From: Bacteroidota bacterium
Lineage (GTDB): Bacteria > Bacteroidota > Bacteroidia > Chitinophagales > Chitinophagaceae
Length of the DNA stretch: 64,000 nucleotides
Reading direction: 5' to 3'
Assembly (NCBI GenBank): GCA_016712665.1
Contig: JADJQP010000001.1
Coordinates: 868,001 to 932,000 of the forward strand
Part shown: one piece after another, positions 9,124-16,260 of the stretch
Position numbering within the stretch: position 1 is the first letter of the stretch
Layout: the number at the start of each line of letters is the position of its first letter
Notes under the pieces: generated by a model
Seen by the model: only the letters and a program-made list of their open reading frames with translations
Told to the model about the DNA's origin: nothing
Database searches by the model: none
Position numbers and translations under genes: made by a program

Positions 9124-9699
9124 TTACTTGGCTATTGCAAGCACGGGAATTTTTTTCTTTGCTAGGAAGTAAATGCCAAAGGCAATAAATGAAAAGCATA
9201 AGTCGCCCATAAAGCTATTCATAAAAAAGGTATTGGCCATTTCATTTTTGTAAAATGGAATCGCGAGGGTAAAACAGGTAGTAAAACCTTCCCACGAATA
9301 TCCATAATACCCGCTTAAAAAGGTTCCAAAATTTGAAAGTAGAAAGAATATCAATGAACCTCCAATGGTAAATCCTGCTATGTTCAGCATAGAACGTTTT
9401 GAAAGATGGGTGCCCACAAACGTTACCAAAGCCAACGCGCCATAATTGACAAATTGCGAAATGCCATAAAAACCTTCCATATTGGTAAATAGGGCAATGC
9501 CAATGTCTGAAAGCAACATGGCAAATAATGGAATTAAATAGGCTTGATATTTATTTTTTAGAATGGAACCGCTAAAAATACCTAAAGCTGCCACGGGTAC
9601 TAAATTATAAATATGAAACTCATTATTGATACATCGCATGGTAGCAGTAAGCAATATGACCGCAGCCACCAATATTAGTTTTGTTGTTTGTTTGTTCAT
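9124..9699 (-). CDS. DUF6580-family integral membrane protein
   Basis: A 191-residue hydrophobic protein with about five or six membrane segments, starting KLILVAAVILLTATMRC. The motif NLVPVAALGIFSG followed by AYLIPLFAMLLSDIGI is the signature I associate with DUF6580, a family annotated as putative transport proteins and sometimes compared with ECF-type substrate-binding subunits. No energy-coupling ATPase lies nearby, so the substrate cannot be suggested. It lies 65 nt downstream of the PGI/PMI gene on the same strand and may share its transcript. Family call moderate, function unknown. Confidence 0.7.
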   Translation of the reverse strand: MNKQTTKLILVAAVILLTATMRCINNEFHIYNLVPVAALGIFSGSILKNKYQAYLIPLFAMLLSDIGIALFTNMEGFYGISQFVNYGALALVTFVGTHLSKRSMLNIAGFTIGGSLIFFLLSNFGTFLSGYYGYSWEGFTTCFTLAIPFYKNEMANTFFMNSFMGDLCFSFIAFGIYFLAKKKIPVLAIAK

Positions 9700-9764
9700 T
9701 TTCTGTTTGTGTTATTTGAAGACCTTGTTTGCAAATTTCAACTATGCAAGTGACATTTGCAACA

Positions 9765-10745
9765 TTATTTTAGCGACATTTTTTTTAATTGATCAATTAC
9801 CTTCACCTCCAAGGTGCTATTGCCATTCAGGTCGGCAAGATACACGGAAACCCAATCGCTGAGGTGGATGAAATATAGGGCTTTTTCCCAAAACGAGGTT
9901 CCTTTAATAATCAAGTCGTGACTGCCGGATGTATATTTATTGATTACTTTTTTTAAGTATTGAAGCCGTTTGATATTTTTTGGATAATCGTCTTTCCCAT
10001 AACAAAACAGCACCACCACTTCTTCTTGCTTTTTTTTCCAACCCACAATTTCATTATGGGTCATTTCGGGTATTACATTATGCCAGGCCAAAACCTTACT
10101 GTTTTCGTTCAATTGTTGTCGATATCGCACGGCAAGTCCTTCATATCCTATATTTGCATAGATGGCAACAAATTTATTGAGAAGTTTTTTGGCAATACTA
10201 GCGGCTTCTTTATGGATATTTTTGGTTTCTTTTGCAATCAATTGAAGCCCATCCGTCAATTCTTTCTCAAAATTGGCTTTTAGGAGTCTACTGTGTTTTA
10301 ATATATATAGTAGCTGTACCATCGAATAACCCAAGCATGAACGAGGAGGCATACCGGGTGGTATCAAAAGGAGTGGGAGTTTGTGTTTTCTTGCAAAGGT
10401 CTCCAATAAACCGCCGGAGGTGATACATACGATTGTGGCTTTGCGTTTTTTGGCTTCCGAAGCAGCGTGCAGGGTTTCTTCCGTATTCCCTGAATAGGAG
10501 CAGGCAATAAACAAGGTGTCCGCATCCACATTTTTTGGAATAAAATAACCCTTATTAACTACTAAAGGAACCGTTAAAAGGTCAAAACAATAATCAGCTA
10601 CGATACTCGCTGCAATGCCACTGCCACCTAATCCTGAAATAAGTACCTTATTATATTTTCCGACCTTTACCATTGCTGCAGCCTTTTTGCCAATTTGAAT
10701 GGCTTCCAAAACTTGAGTCGGAAAATTTGAAATTAATTCTTTCAT
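9765..10745 (-). CDS. Bifunctional phosphoglucose/phosphomannose isomerase (SIS domain)
   Basis: A 326-residue SIS-fold enzyme of the Pgi-Pmi family, which interconverts glucose-6-P or mannose-6-P with fructose-6-P. Visible are the first SIS motif GLGGSGIAASIVADY, the sugar-phosphate loop ACSYSGNTEETLHAA, the short family motif PPGMPPRSCLGYS and the catalytic region NVIPEMTHNEIVGW. The ATG at 10745 (MKELISN) is preferred over a TTG six codons upstream. The divergent gene yraN starts 45 nt away, so both promoters must lie in that gap. It probably serves glycolysis or supply of GDP-mannose precursors. The family call is secure. Confidence 0.88.
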   Translation of the reverse strand: MKELISNFPTQVLEAIQIGKKAAAMVKVGKYNKVLISGLGGSGIAASIVADYCFDLLTVPLVVNKGYFIPKNVDADTLFIACSYSGNTEETLHAASEAKKRKATIVCITSGGLLETFARKHKLPLLLIPPGMPPRSCLGYSMVQLLYILKHSRLLKANFEKELTDGLQLIAKETKNIHKEAASIAKKLLNKFVAIYANIGYEGLAVRYRQQLNENSKVLAWHNVIPEMTHNEIVGWKKKQEEVVVLFCYGKDDYPKNIKRLQYLKKVINKYTSGSHDLIIKGTSFWEKALYFIHLSDWVSVYLADLNGNSTLEVKVIDQLKKMSLK

Positions 10746-10789
10746 AGGATAATAAACTCTCAAAAAAAGAGGGTAAATTTAATCAATTA

Positions 10790-11140
10790 ATGAATACTAA
10801 TCGTAAAATAGGTGAAAAAGGTGAATCTTTAGCGGAATCCTTTCTGATAGAGAAGGGATATCAGGTGGTATAGCGGAATTGGCGTAGTGGTCATAAAGAA
10901 ATTGATCTGATTTGTACCTACGATGATTTATATATTTTTGTAGAGGTAAAAACCCGAACCAATGTACGGCAGGGAATGCCTGAGGAGTCAATTTCGGAGC
11001 GCAAAATAAAAAGTGTAACCGAGGCAGCCCAGGTCTATTTACGTGAGAGGCAATACAAGGATATTCGCTTTGATGTGGTGGCCATTCTTTTAAAAAATGG
11101 ACACGCTGAAATATTGCATATTAAAGATGCCTTTTACTAA
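10790..11140 (+). pseudogene. YraN-family (UPF0102) endonuclease-like protein interrupted by an in-frame TAG
   Basis: The ATG at 10790 starts MNTNRKIGEKGESLAESFL, the usual YraN opening with the conserved GExxA motif. Codon 28 is TAG (10871-10873). The same frame then continues RNWRSGHKEIDLIC and IFVEVKTR, the two catalytic blocks of this restriction-endonuclease-like fold, and runs to TAA at 11138, for 116 codons in all. At the stop position the family commonly has Glu (ERN), so GAG to TAG is the simplest explanation. Nothing else in the gene is damaged, so this is either a recent nonsense mutation or a base-call error. YraN proteins have no settled function. The gene converges on the L,D-transpeptidase gene with an 11-nt gap. 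Confidence 0.85.
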
Positions 11141-11150
11141 AAGGGACCCC

Positions 11151-11906
11151 TTAATTTCGTACAATGGTAATTTTTGTATAGCCCGGTTTGATTATTTTTG
11201 AAAGCTCTTCAATGTCTTTATTTTTGAGGGCTACGCAACCATCAGTCCAGTTATGCTTTAAGTCAATGACATTATCGCCCTTTGGCCATATACCGTGAAT
11301 GCCTACAGAGCCTCCAATACGAGCCGATTCAGGAATTTCTCTGTTGCTTTTGCAAATCTCAAAATTGCAGTACGACTCCTTATTCGGATAATCAAGCAAC
11401 ATAAATAAATCCCATTTATCATGCTTTTTTATATCCAAAATGGTGAAGGTGCCCTCAGGTGTTCGACGGTCACCCTCTTGTTGCTTTTGCAGAAGGTGAT
11501 TGGGGCCAAAAACACTTTTATACATGGTAAGCAATTTGCCCTTATAATATACTTGAAGTCGGTATTTGGCCTTAATAACCTTTAACGTGATGGAATCTTT
11601 GTCGATGGTATCAGGGTCAAAGGGCTTATTAAAAGCCGCAGGCATTTTAATGGTAGTAGTGGTTATTTTTTCGCCGTTGTTGGTTTTATACGTTTCCACC
11701 TTATTGCCCCTACTGTCGTAACTCACCACCACAAAGGCCTTATCATTATTCTTTTTGGCATCGGCGGCACGCTTTGCTTTGGCGTCTTCCAATACCTTAT
11801 TATTGTACTGAATTTGCTTGAGTCGTAAAGAATCTGCCTGTCGTCGCTGTGCCTCCATTTGAGTGCATAAAATCAATAAGGCAAAAAAGGCGATCGTTTT
11901 TTTCAT
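11151..11906 (-). CDS. L,D-transpeptidase (YkuD domain)
   Basis: A 251-residue exported protein: signal peptide MKKTIAFFALLILCTQMEAQ, then a Lys/Asp-rich linker, then a YkuD catalytic domain from about residue 110. The active-site block is seen as GGSVGIHGIWP followed by WTDGCVALKNKDIEEL, with C224 as the nucleophile; the family form is HG-(14-17)-[ST]xGC. Such enzymes make 3-3 peptidoglycan cross-links or attach proteins to peptidoglycan in the periplasm. It is transcribed leftward, downstream of and on the same strand as the SpoU gene (54-nt gap). The family call is secure; cross-linking versus anchoring cannot be decided from sequence. Confidence 0.88.
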   Translation of the reverse strand: MKKTIAFFALLILCTQMEAQRRQADSLRLKQIQYNNKVLEDAKAKRAADAKKNNDKAFVVVSYDSRGNKVETYKTNNGEKITTTTIKMPAAFNKPFDPDTIDKDSITLKVIKAKYRLQVYYKGKLLTMYKSVFGPNHLLQKQQEGDRRTPEGTFTILDIKKHDKWDLFMLLDYPNKESYCNFEICKSNREIPESARIGGSVGIHGIWPKGDNVIDLKHNWTDGCVALKNKDIEELSKIIKPGYTKITIVRN

Positions 11907-11960
11907 AGACTATGAACTGCGAATTTAAAAAAAGTTTTCCCAAATAAAATGATAAAATTT

Positions 11961-12494
11961 TTAGAGATATTCCTTTGCCAAATGCCACATTACAATACCG
12001 GCACTTACAGAAATATTGAGGGAATGTTTACTCCCCAATTGAGGTATTTCAATAGCACCATCACACAATGCCAAAGCCGCTTCGGATACGCCATTTACTT
12101 CATTGCCAAAAATAAGTGCTACTTTCTTATTTTTTTCTACGGCAAATGTATTGAGAGCAATGCTCTGATGCACCTGTTCGACCGCATAAATGGTGTATTG
12201 CGACTCCTTTAATTGATGAATACAATCCAAAATATTTTGTTGGTACTCCCAACTTACCGTTTCGGTAGCACCTAAGGCCGTTTTGTGAATATCGCGATGT
12301 GGTGGGCTGGGTGTTAGACCACATAGATACATTTTTTCAATTAAAAAGCTGTCAGCGGTTCTAAAAACCGAACCGACATTATGCATGCTTCTTACATCAT
12401 CCAGCAAAACCACCAGGGGTATTTTCGCACTATTTTTGAAGTCACGTGTAGATTTTCGCTCCAGTTCCGACATGGTTTTTTTAATCGAAGTCAT
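11961..12494 (-). CDS. TrmH/SpoU-family RNA 2'-O-methyltransferase
   Basis: The ATG at 12494 gives 177 residues. A longer frame to 12602 adds 36 residues unlike the family. The SPOUT methyltransferase fold is shown by motif 1 LDDVRSMHNVGSVFRTAD, motif 2 LIFGNEVNGVSEAAL and motif 3 IEIPQLGSKHSLNISVSAGI, which form the knotted SAM-binding site and RNA-binding arginine/asparagine positions. The short form without an N-terminal L30e-like domain resembles TrmL/TrmH-type tRNA ribose methylases. The exact target nucleotide cannot be read from sequence. The neighbouring superoxide dismutase gene is divergent. Confidence 0.87.
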   Translation of the reverse strand: MTSIKKTMSELERKSTRDFKNSAKIPLVVLLDDVRSMHNVGSVFRTADSFLIEKMYLCGLTPSPPHRDIHKTALGATETVSWEYQQNILDCIHQLKESQYTIYAVEQVHQSIALNTFAVEKNKKVALIFGNEVNGVSEAALALCDGAIEIPQLGSKHSLNISVSAGIVMWHLAKEYL

Positions 12495-12574
12495 CGTCCA
12501 AAAGTACACTAAAAAATATAGATGAAATTGATAATGACCTAAAAATAAATCATTAGAGCAAGCTTTGAATTGGT

Positions 12575-12582
12575 TAACTTTG
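12575..12582 (+). promoter_or_regulatory. Probable -7 promoter element of the superoxide dismutase gene
   Basis: TAACTTTG matches the Bacteroidota -7 element TAnnTTTG and lies 43 nt before the ATG at 12626. The -33 position holds TTA rather than TTG, so this is only a partial promoter match. Confidence 0.4.
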
Positions 12583-12625
12583 TCCTCTAATTTTTCAATC
12601 ATTTCATTACTAAAAAACTACAATT

Positions 12626-13234
12626 ATGGCATTTACATTACCAAGCTTACCCTATTCACACGATGCGTTGGAACCGCATTTCGATACATTAACCATGCAA
12701 ATCCATCATGGAAAACATCACCAGGCCTATGTCGACAATTTGAATAAGGCCTTAGCAGGCACCGAACATGAAAGCAAAACCTTAGAGGAATTAATGGCCA
12801 GTATGTCTTCTTTACCAATGGCTGTTCGTAATAATGGTGGCGGGCATTACAACCATTCCCTTTTTTGGGAAATTTTATCACCAAATGGTGGCGGTGCTCC
12901 AACCGGTCCACTAGCTGATGCCATTGAAGCCCAATTGGGCGGGCTTGAAAAAATGAAAGCCGATTTTGCTAATGCTGGAATGACTCGTTTCGGTAGTGGC
13001 TGGGCTTGGCTTTGTGTAAAGGCAGATAAAAGTCTTTGTATCTGTTCGACGCCCAATCAAGACAATCCCTTAATGGATTTGGCCGAATGCAAAGCCACTC
13101 CTATTTTAGGAATGGATGTTTGGGAACACGCCTATTATTTACATTATCAAAATCGCAGGGCCGATTATATCGCCTCTTTTTGGAATGTCGTTAATTGGAA
13201 TGAGGTTCAAAAAAGATACGAAGCCTTGGCTTAA
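12626..13234 (+). CDS. Superoxide dismutase (Fe/Mn family)
   Basis: A 202-residue Fe/Mn superoxide dismutase that converts superoxide to oxygen and peroxide. All metal ligands are visible: H27 in MQIHHGKHH, the second His in GGHYNHSLFW, and Asp and His in DVWEHAYYLHY. The GGH motif with Gln in STPNQDNPL is the pattern usual for manganese or cambialistic enzymes rather than strict iron enzymes. There is no signal peptide, so it is cytoplasmic. It is a single gene closed by a strong terminator (13251-13281). Family call secure; metal preference inferred. Confidence 0.95.
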   Translation: MAFTLPSLPYSHDALEPHFDTLTMQIHHGKHHQAYVDNLNKALAGTEHESKTLEELMASMSSLPMAVRNNGGGHYNHSLFWEILSPNGGGAPTGPLADAIEAQLGGLEKMKADFANAGMTRFGSGWAWLCVKADKSLCICSTPNQDNPLMDLAECKATPILGMDVWEHAYYLHYQNRRADYIASFWNVVNWNEVQKRYEALA

Positions 13235-13250
13235 AATATCGTTTAGAAGG

Positions 13251-13281
13251 AAAAAAGTGCAGCACCCGCTGCACTTTTTTT
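13251..13281. terminator. Bidirectional Rho-independent terminator
   Basis: A perfect 13-bp stem (AAAAAAGTGCAGC with GCTGCACTTTTTT) with loop ACCC ends in a T run on the plus strand and, because of the A run, also on the minus strand. It sits between the convergent superoxide dismutase gene and the hypothetical gene at 13297. Confidence 0.85.
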
Positions 13282-13296
13282 GATTGAGTATTTGGA

Positions 13297-13644
13297 CTAA
13301 TCTTCTGAAAAGTATGCAATAATATGTTGCTTCAGCAAAATTTCTTGTTTTTGTAAACTTTCAGCAGGAGGGTTTTCAATTAGTTTGTAGTGAGGCCATC
13401 CATCCGCATCGTGCCCGTCATATTCATAATAACCGCTTTGCGATAGGAGGGCACAAGTAGCAATATGCATGAGGTCTTGCTTTTGCTCCTTGGTAAATTC
13501 TACAGGTGGAATATCGCCTAATTCATTGATGCCAATTAGGTATAAAATGCCTTCCATATCGGGCTTTTTGCCAAAACGATCGATGAACATTTGTTCAATA
13601 CGATGCCAGTTTTCAGTAAATTCTACTTCTTCTAAAAGATTCAC
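13297..13644 (-). CDS. Conserved hypothetical protein
   Basis: A soluble protein of about 115 residues from a GTG at 13644 (VNLLEEVEFTENWHRIEQMF); the frame extends to a TTG at 13677 but the extra residues look non-coding. It is acidic and rich in aromatic residues, with blocks FGKKPDMEGILYLIGINELG and YYEYDGHDADGWPHYKL. There is no signal peptide or membrane segment and no recognised domain. The regular, codon-biased frame and the shared terminator with the dismutase gene support it as a real gene. The function is unknown. Confidence 0.65.
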   Translation of the reverse strand: MNLLEEVEFTENWHRIEQMFIDRFGKKPDMEGILYLIGINELGDIPPVEFTKEQKQDLMHIATCALLSQSGYYEYDGHDADGWPHYKLIENPPAESLQKQEILLKQHIIAYFSED

Positions 13645-13784
13645 AAGGGCAAATATAGTGGAACCCCTCTTACGCAATAGGATTTTGTGAAATATAATTC
13701 TAGAATATTAGTTGGGTGTATCCCACCATACCCTTACTTGGTGATTTAGAAATTGTAATGCTTAATTTGGGTAGCATTTCATCA

Positions 13785-13814
13785 TTGACAAATTATCTAA
13801 TTGCCGTACCTTTG
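13785..13814 (+). promoter_or_regulatory. Bacteroidota-type promoter for the SCO1/SenC gene
   Basis: TTG (13785-13787), 19 nt, TACCTTTG (13807-13814): a full match to the Bacteroidota consensus. The ATG follows 8 nt later, so the 5' leader would be only a few bases or absent. Confidence 0.7.
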
Positions 13815-13822
13815 CGCGCAAT

Positions 13823-14455
13823 ATGAACAATAAAACCTCTCTTTTTCTCCTAGTCTTTTTTATGCTGTTGGGTGTTGGCTTCTTAAGTTATTACTATTTT
13901 CAATACAAACAGGTGCCAAAGCACTTGCCCACCTATGGAAATCCGGGGCACCATGTAGAGCCGTTCTCTTTTACCAATCAGGAAGGAAAAACCATCACCG
14001 AAAAAGATTTGGAGGGAAAAATCTACGTAGTGGAATATTTTTTCACTACCTGTGAAGGTATTTGCCCCAAAATGAATGATAATATGGCTAAAGTGTATGC
14101 CACGTTTCGAGGTCAAAACGATGTGGCTATTTTGTCGCATACCGTAGATCCTGAAACCGATACCGTAGAACAACTTAAACGGTATTCGTTGAAATTTGAC
14201 GCCGACCAGACTCAATGGAATTTTGTGACCGGCGATAAGATGGAATTATATAAAATGGCGATTAATAGTTATTTGGTAACCGCCGTGGAGGATACTACGC
14301 AAAAAGATATTATGCCTGATTTCATTCACTCTGAAAAGTTTGTATTGGTAGATAAGGAAAAGCATATCAGGGGTAGCTATGATGGAACCTCACCCGCTGA
14401 AGTTGCCAAATTGATTAGCGATATAAAAGAATTGCAAAAAGAATATGCAGAGTAA
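13823..14455 (+). CDS. SCO1/SenC-family copper chaperone
   Basis: A 210-residue protein with an N-terminal membrane anchor (FLLVFFMLLGVGFLSYYYF) and a thioredoxin-like SCO domain facing the periplasm. The copper-binding motif CxxxC is C77-EGI-C81 in TTCEGICPKM, and the third ligand is H169 in DFIHSEKF. SCO proteins deliver copper to the CuA centre of cytochrome c oxidase or act as thiol-disulfide reductases. No oxidase genes are in the window, so the partner lies elsewhere. A consensus promoter precedes it. It is followed after 41 nt by a hypothetical gene on the same strand. Confidence 0.9.
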   Translation: MNNKTSLFLLVFFMLLGVGFLSYYYFQYKQVPKHLPTYGNPGHHVEPFSFTNQEGKTITEKDLEGKIYVVEYFFTTCEGICPKMNDNMAKVYATFRGQNDVAILSHTVDPETDTVEQLKRYSLKFDADQTQWNFVTGDKMELYKMAINSYLVTAVEDTTQKDIMPDFIHSEKFVLVDKEKHIRGSYDGTSPAEVAKLISDIKELQKEYAE

Positions 14456-14496
14456 TCTTTTTTTTCTTACTTTCATAGAGCCTAATACATTGAAAA

Positions 14497-15303
14497 ATGG
14501 AAGAAAATCTGAATGAGGAAGAACGAGAAAAACTTCGGCTTGAAAACGAAATTCGAAGAATAAAATTGGAGTTAGAAAAAGGGGCGAAATTTTATGAAAG
14601 CAGTGACATGCCGTCTCTGCCTCCTGAAATTGAAAACGAATTTCTAAACTATATTGAGCAATTTGAAAAAATTAGCGAAAACGCAAGCAAAATTACCGTC
14701 TACGAAAAATTGGGGAAGCCGCCCATAGTCAATATTTCTGAGTATACCGACGATGAGTTGAGTGTGGAATTGGATGATTTATTTGAGCAATTAAACGACC
14801 ACAATATTTTTGTAAACAGCACGCATGAAGTGGAAGACGCGGAGATGTATCGCTTTATTACCGAAGATATTTTTAAGCAAGAGTTATTTGCAATCGATAC
14901 CATGGAAGGGGTGATTACGCATTTTAATTATGAAGAATTCTATCCCGATGATATCAAAGATATAATTGCCTGTATTGATGATTTTACCGAACGATTGCTG
15001 AATTTGTCTGATCCCGATATTTTATTTGAAGAAAACGTTTTAGAAATGGAAGCAAGCAATAAATGGTTGTATGATTTTCGGGCTGCATATGCTAAATTTG
15101 ATTTTCATCGAATCAATGTGTTTGAAGTTCAGGTGAGCGAAGCAGATGAAAAAGCGGCTACTGCAGTTTTTGATATTTCCTTTGATGCCTATACCGAAGG
15201 GAAAACGGAGAGGCATCATTATGAAGGAAAGGGGACGGCTGAATTGCTTTTGCTTAGTATCGGCTGGATGATCGAAAAGATATCATTACCCACACCCATA
15301 TAA
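14497..15303 (+). CDS. Conserved hypothetical acidic protein
   Basis: A 268-residue soluble, very acidic protein. Residues 1-30 are a charged helix or short coiled coil (EEREKLRLENEIRRIKLELEK broken here only by family variation). The middle contains FKQELFAIDTMEGVITHFNY and FYPDDIKDIIACIDDF. The C-terminal part (VSEADEKAATAVFDISFDAY then RHHYEGKGTAELLL) has alternating strands that could be an NTF2-like fold, a guess only. There is no signal peptide. It lies 41 nt after the SCO gene and may be co-transcribed. The function is unknown. Confidence 0.6.
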   Translation: MEENLNEEEREKLRLENEIRRIKLELEKGAKFYESSDMPSLPPEIENEFLNYIEQFEKISENASKITVYEKLGKPPIVNISEYTDDELSVELDDLFEQLNDHNIFVNSTHEVEDAEMYRFITEDIFKQELFAIDTMEGVITHFNYEEFYPDDIKDIIACIDDFTERLLNLSDPDILFEENVLEMEASNKWLYDFRAAYAKFDFHRINVFEVQVSEADEKAATAVFDISFDAYTEGKTERHHYEGKGTAELLLLSIGWMIEKISLPTPI

Positions 15304-15379
15304 TAAGTACAGAGGCTTTATAAGCAATGAATTAAGCATTCTCCATAAAAAGCCTTGCAATGATAAATAGTAAATAATT

Positions 15380-15742
15380 ATGGCCTATAATGAAATTACA
15401 GCTCAACGAATTGCGCAAGTATTGATAGAGAAAAACGTATCATTTACCGATAAAAAAATGTTTAGCGGTATCTGTTTTTTGCTTGATGATAAGATGTTAT
15501 GCGGAACCCATATTGACAAAAAATCGGGTGAGGAATTATTGCTTTGTAGAGTGGGTGAAGAAGCGTATGCAACTGTTATTGAAAGAGACGATTGTATACC
15601 CATGCAATTTACGGGTAAGCCAATGGTGGGTTTTGTATTTGTATTGGAAAGTGGCTGCCGCAGCGATAAGGACCTCGCCTATTGGATTCAACTATGTTTG
15701 GATTTTAATCCCCTGGCCAAAAAGAGTAAAAAGAAAAAGTAG
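15380..15742 (+). CDS. TfoX N-terminal domain protein
   Basis: A 120-residue protein made only of a TfoX/Sxy N-terminal domain. The motif KKMFSGICFLLDDKMLCGTH (a KxMFGGxxF-type block), then ELLLCRVG, then MVGFVFVLESG, fits the family. It ends in a lysine-rich tail (AKKSKKKK). In gamma-proteobacteria TfoX/Sxy activates competence genes with CRP, but stand-alone N-domain proteins are widespread in Bacteroidota with no known role, so no competence function is implied. The next gene starts 7 nt later; the two are probably one operon. Confidence 0.85.
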   Translation: MAYNEITAQRIAQVLIEKNVSFTDKKMFSGICFLLDDKMLCGTHIDKKSGEELLLCRVGEEAYATVIERDDCIPMQFTGKPMVGFVFVLESGCRSDKDLAYWIQLCLDFNPLAKKSKKKK

Positions 15743-15749
15743 ATCTATT

Positions 15750-16235
15750 GTGGAAATCCCCTTTGTAAATCAACAGTATTTACTTGAAAAATTTCAAGGA
15801 AAAGGGGGATGGACCTACGCGCAAATTCCTGAAATTCGACCGGACAAACATGCGCATTTTGGATGGGTGCGTGTTCGAGGGCATATCGATTCCTATGAAA
15901 TCAAAGGCTATCACCTCATGCCAATGGGTAATGGAAATTTGTTTTTACCGGTGAAAGCACAAATCAGAAAGCATATCAAAAAGCAAGCAGGTGATTGGGT
16001 GCATATCATTTTGTATGCCGATAATGCACCCACCGAAATTCCTGCCGATTTTTTGTGGTTCCTCCAGGATGAACCCGAATTGTATCAAAATTTTATGACC
16101 TTCAGCGATGCCGAAAGAAAGGCCTATATTGAATGGATTGAGGCTGCCAAGACGGTACAAACGAAAGCAAATCGTATGGCTGTTGCCCTACAAAAAATTC
16201 AAAAGAAACAAAAAATTCAAGAAGCAACGAAATAA
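15750..16235 (+). CDS. YdeI/OmpD-associated family protein (DUF1905 plus OmdA domains)
   Basis: The GTG at 15750 gives 161 residues beginning VEIPFVNQQYLLEKF. The frame is open far upstream, but that part overlaps the TfoX-N gene in another frame and is not real. Residues ~8-90 form a DUF1905 domain (GKGGWTYAQIPEI, then FGWVRVRGHIDSYEIKG, then GDWVHIILYAD). Residues ~100-161 form the OmdA/YdeI domain (DFLWFLQDEPELYQNF, then FSDAERKAYIEWIEAAK). The tail is a Lys/Gln-rich helix. Related proteins were linked to bacteriocin protection, but no clear mechanism is known. It is paired with the TfoX-N gene 7 nt upstream. Confidence 0.8.
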   Translation: MEIPFVNQQYLLEKFQGKGGWTYAQIPEIRPDKHAHFGWVRVRGHIDSYEIKGYHLMPMGNGNLFLPVKAQIRKHIKKQAGDWVHIILYADNAPTEIPADFLWFLQDEPELYQNFMTFSDAERKAYIEWIEAAKTVQTKANRMAVALQKIQKKQKIQEATK

Positions 16236-16260
16236 CATTTTCGACCTACTTCTGTACTTT

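Noticed and set aside
10871..10873. Reassignment of TAG to an amino acid in this organism
   Set aside because: TAG, TAA and TGA all serve as ordinary terminal stops of intact genes in the window, so a changed genetic code is not supported.
15380..15742. Competence regulation by the TfoX-like gene
   Set aside because: Only the N-terminal domain is present, and no competence genes or CRP-type sites are nearby.
15483..15749. N-terminal extension of the YdeI-like protein
   Set aside because: It overlaps the TfoX-N gene in another frame and has no similarity to the family; the GTG at 15750 fits the domain boundary.
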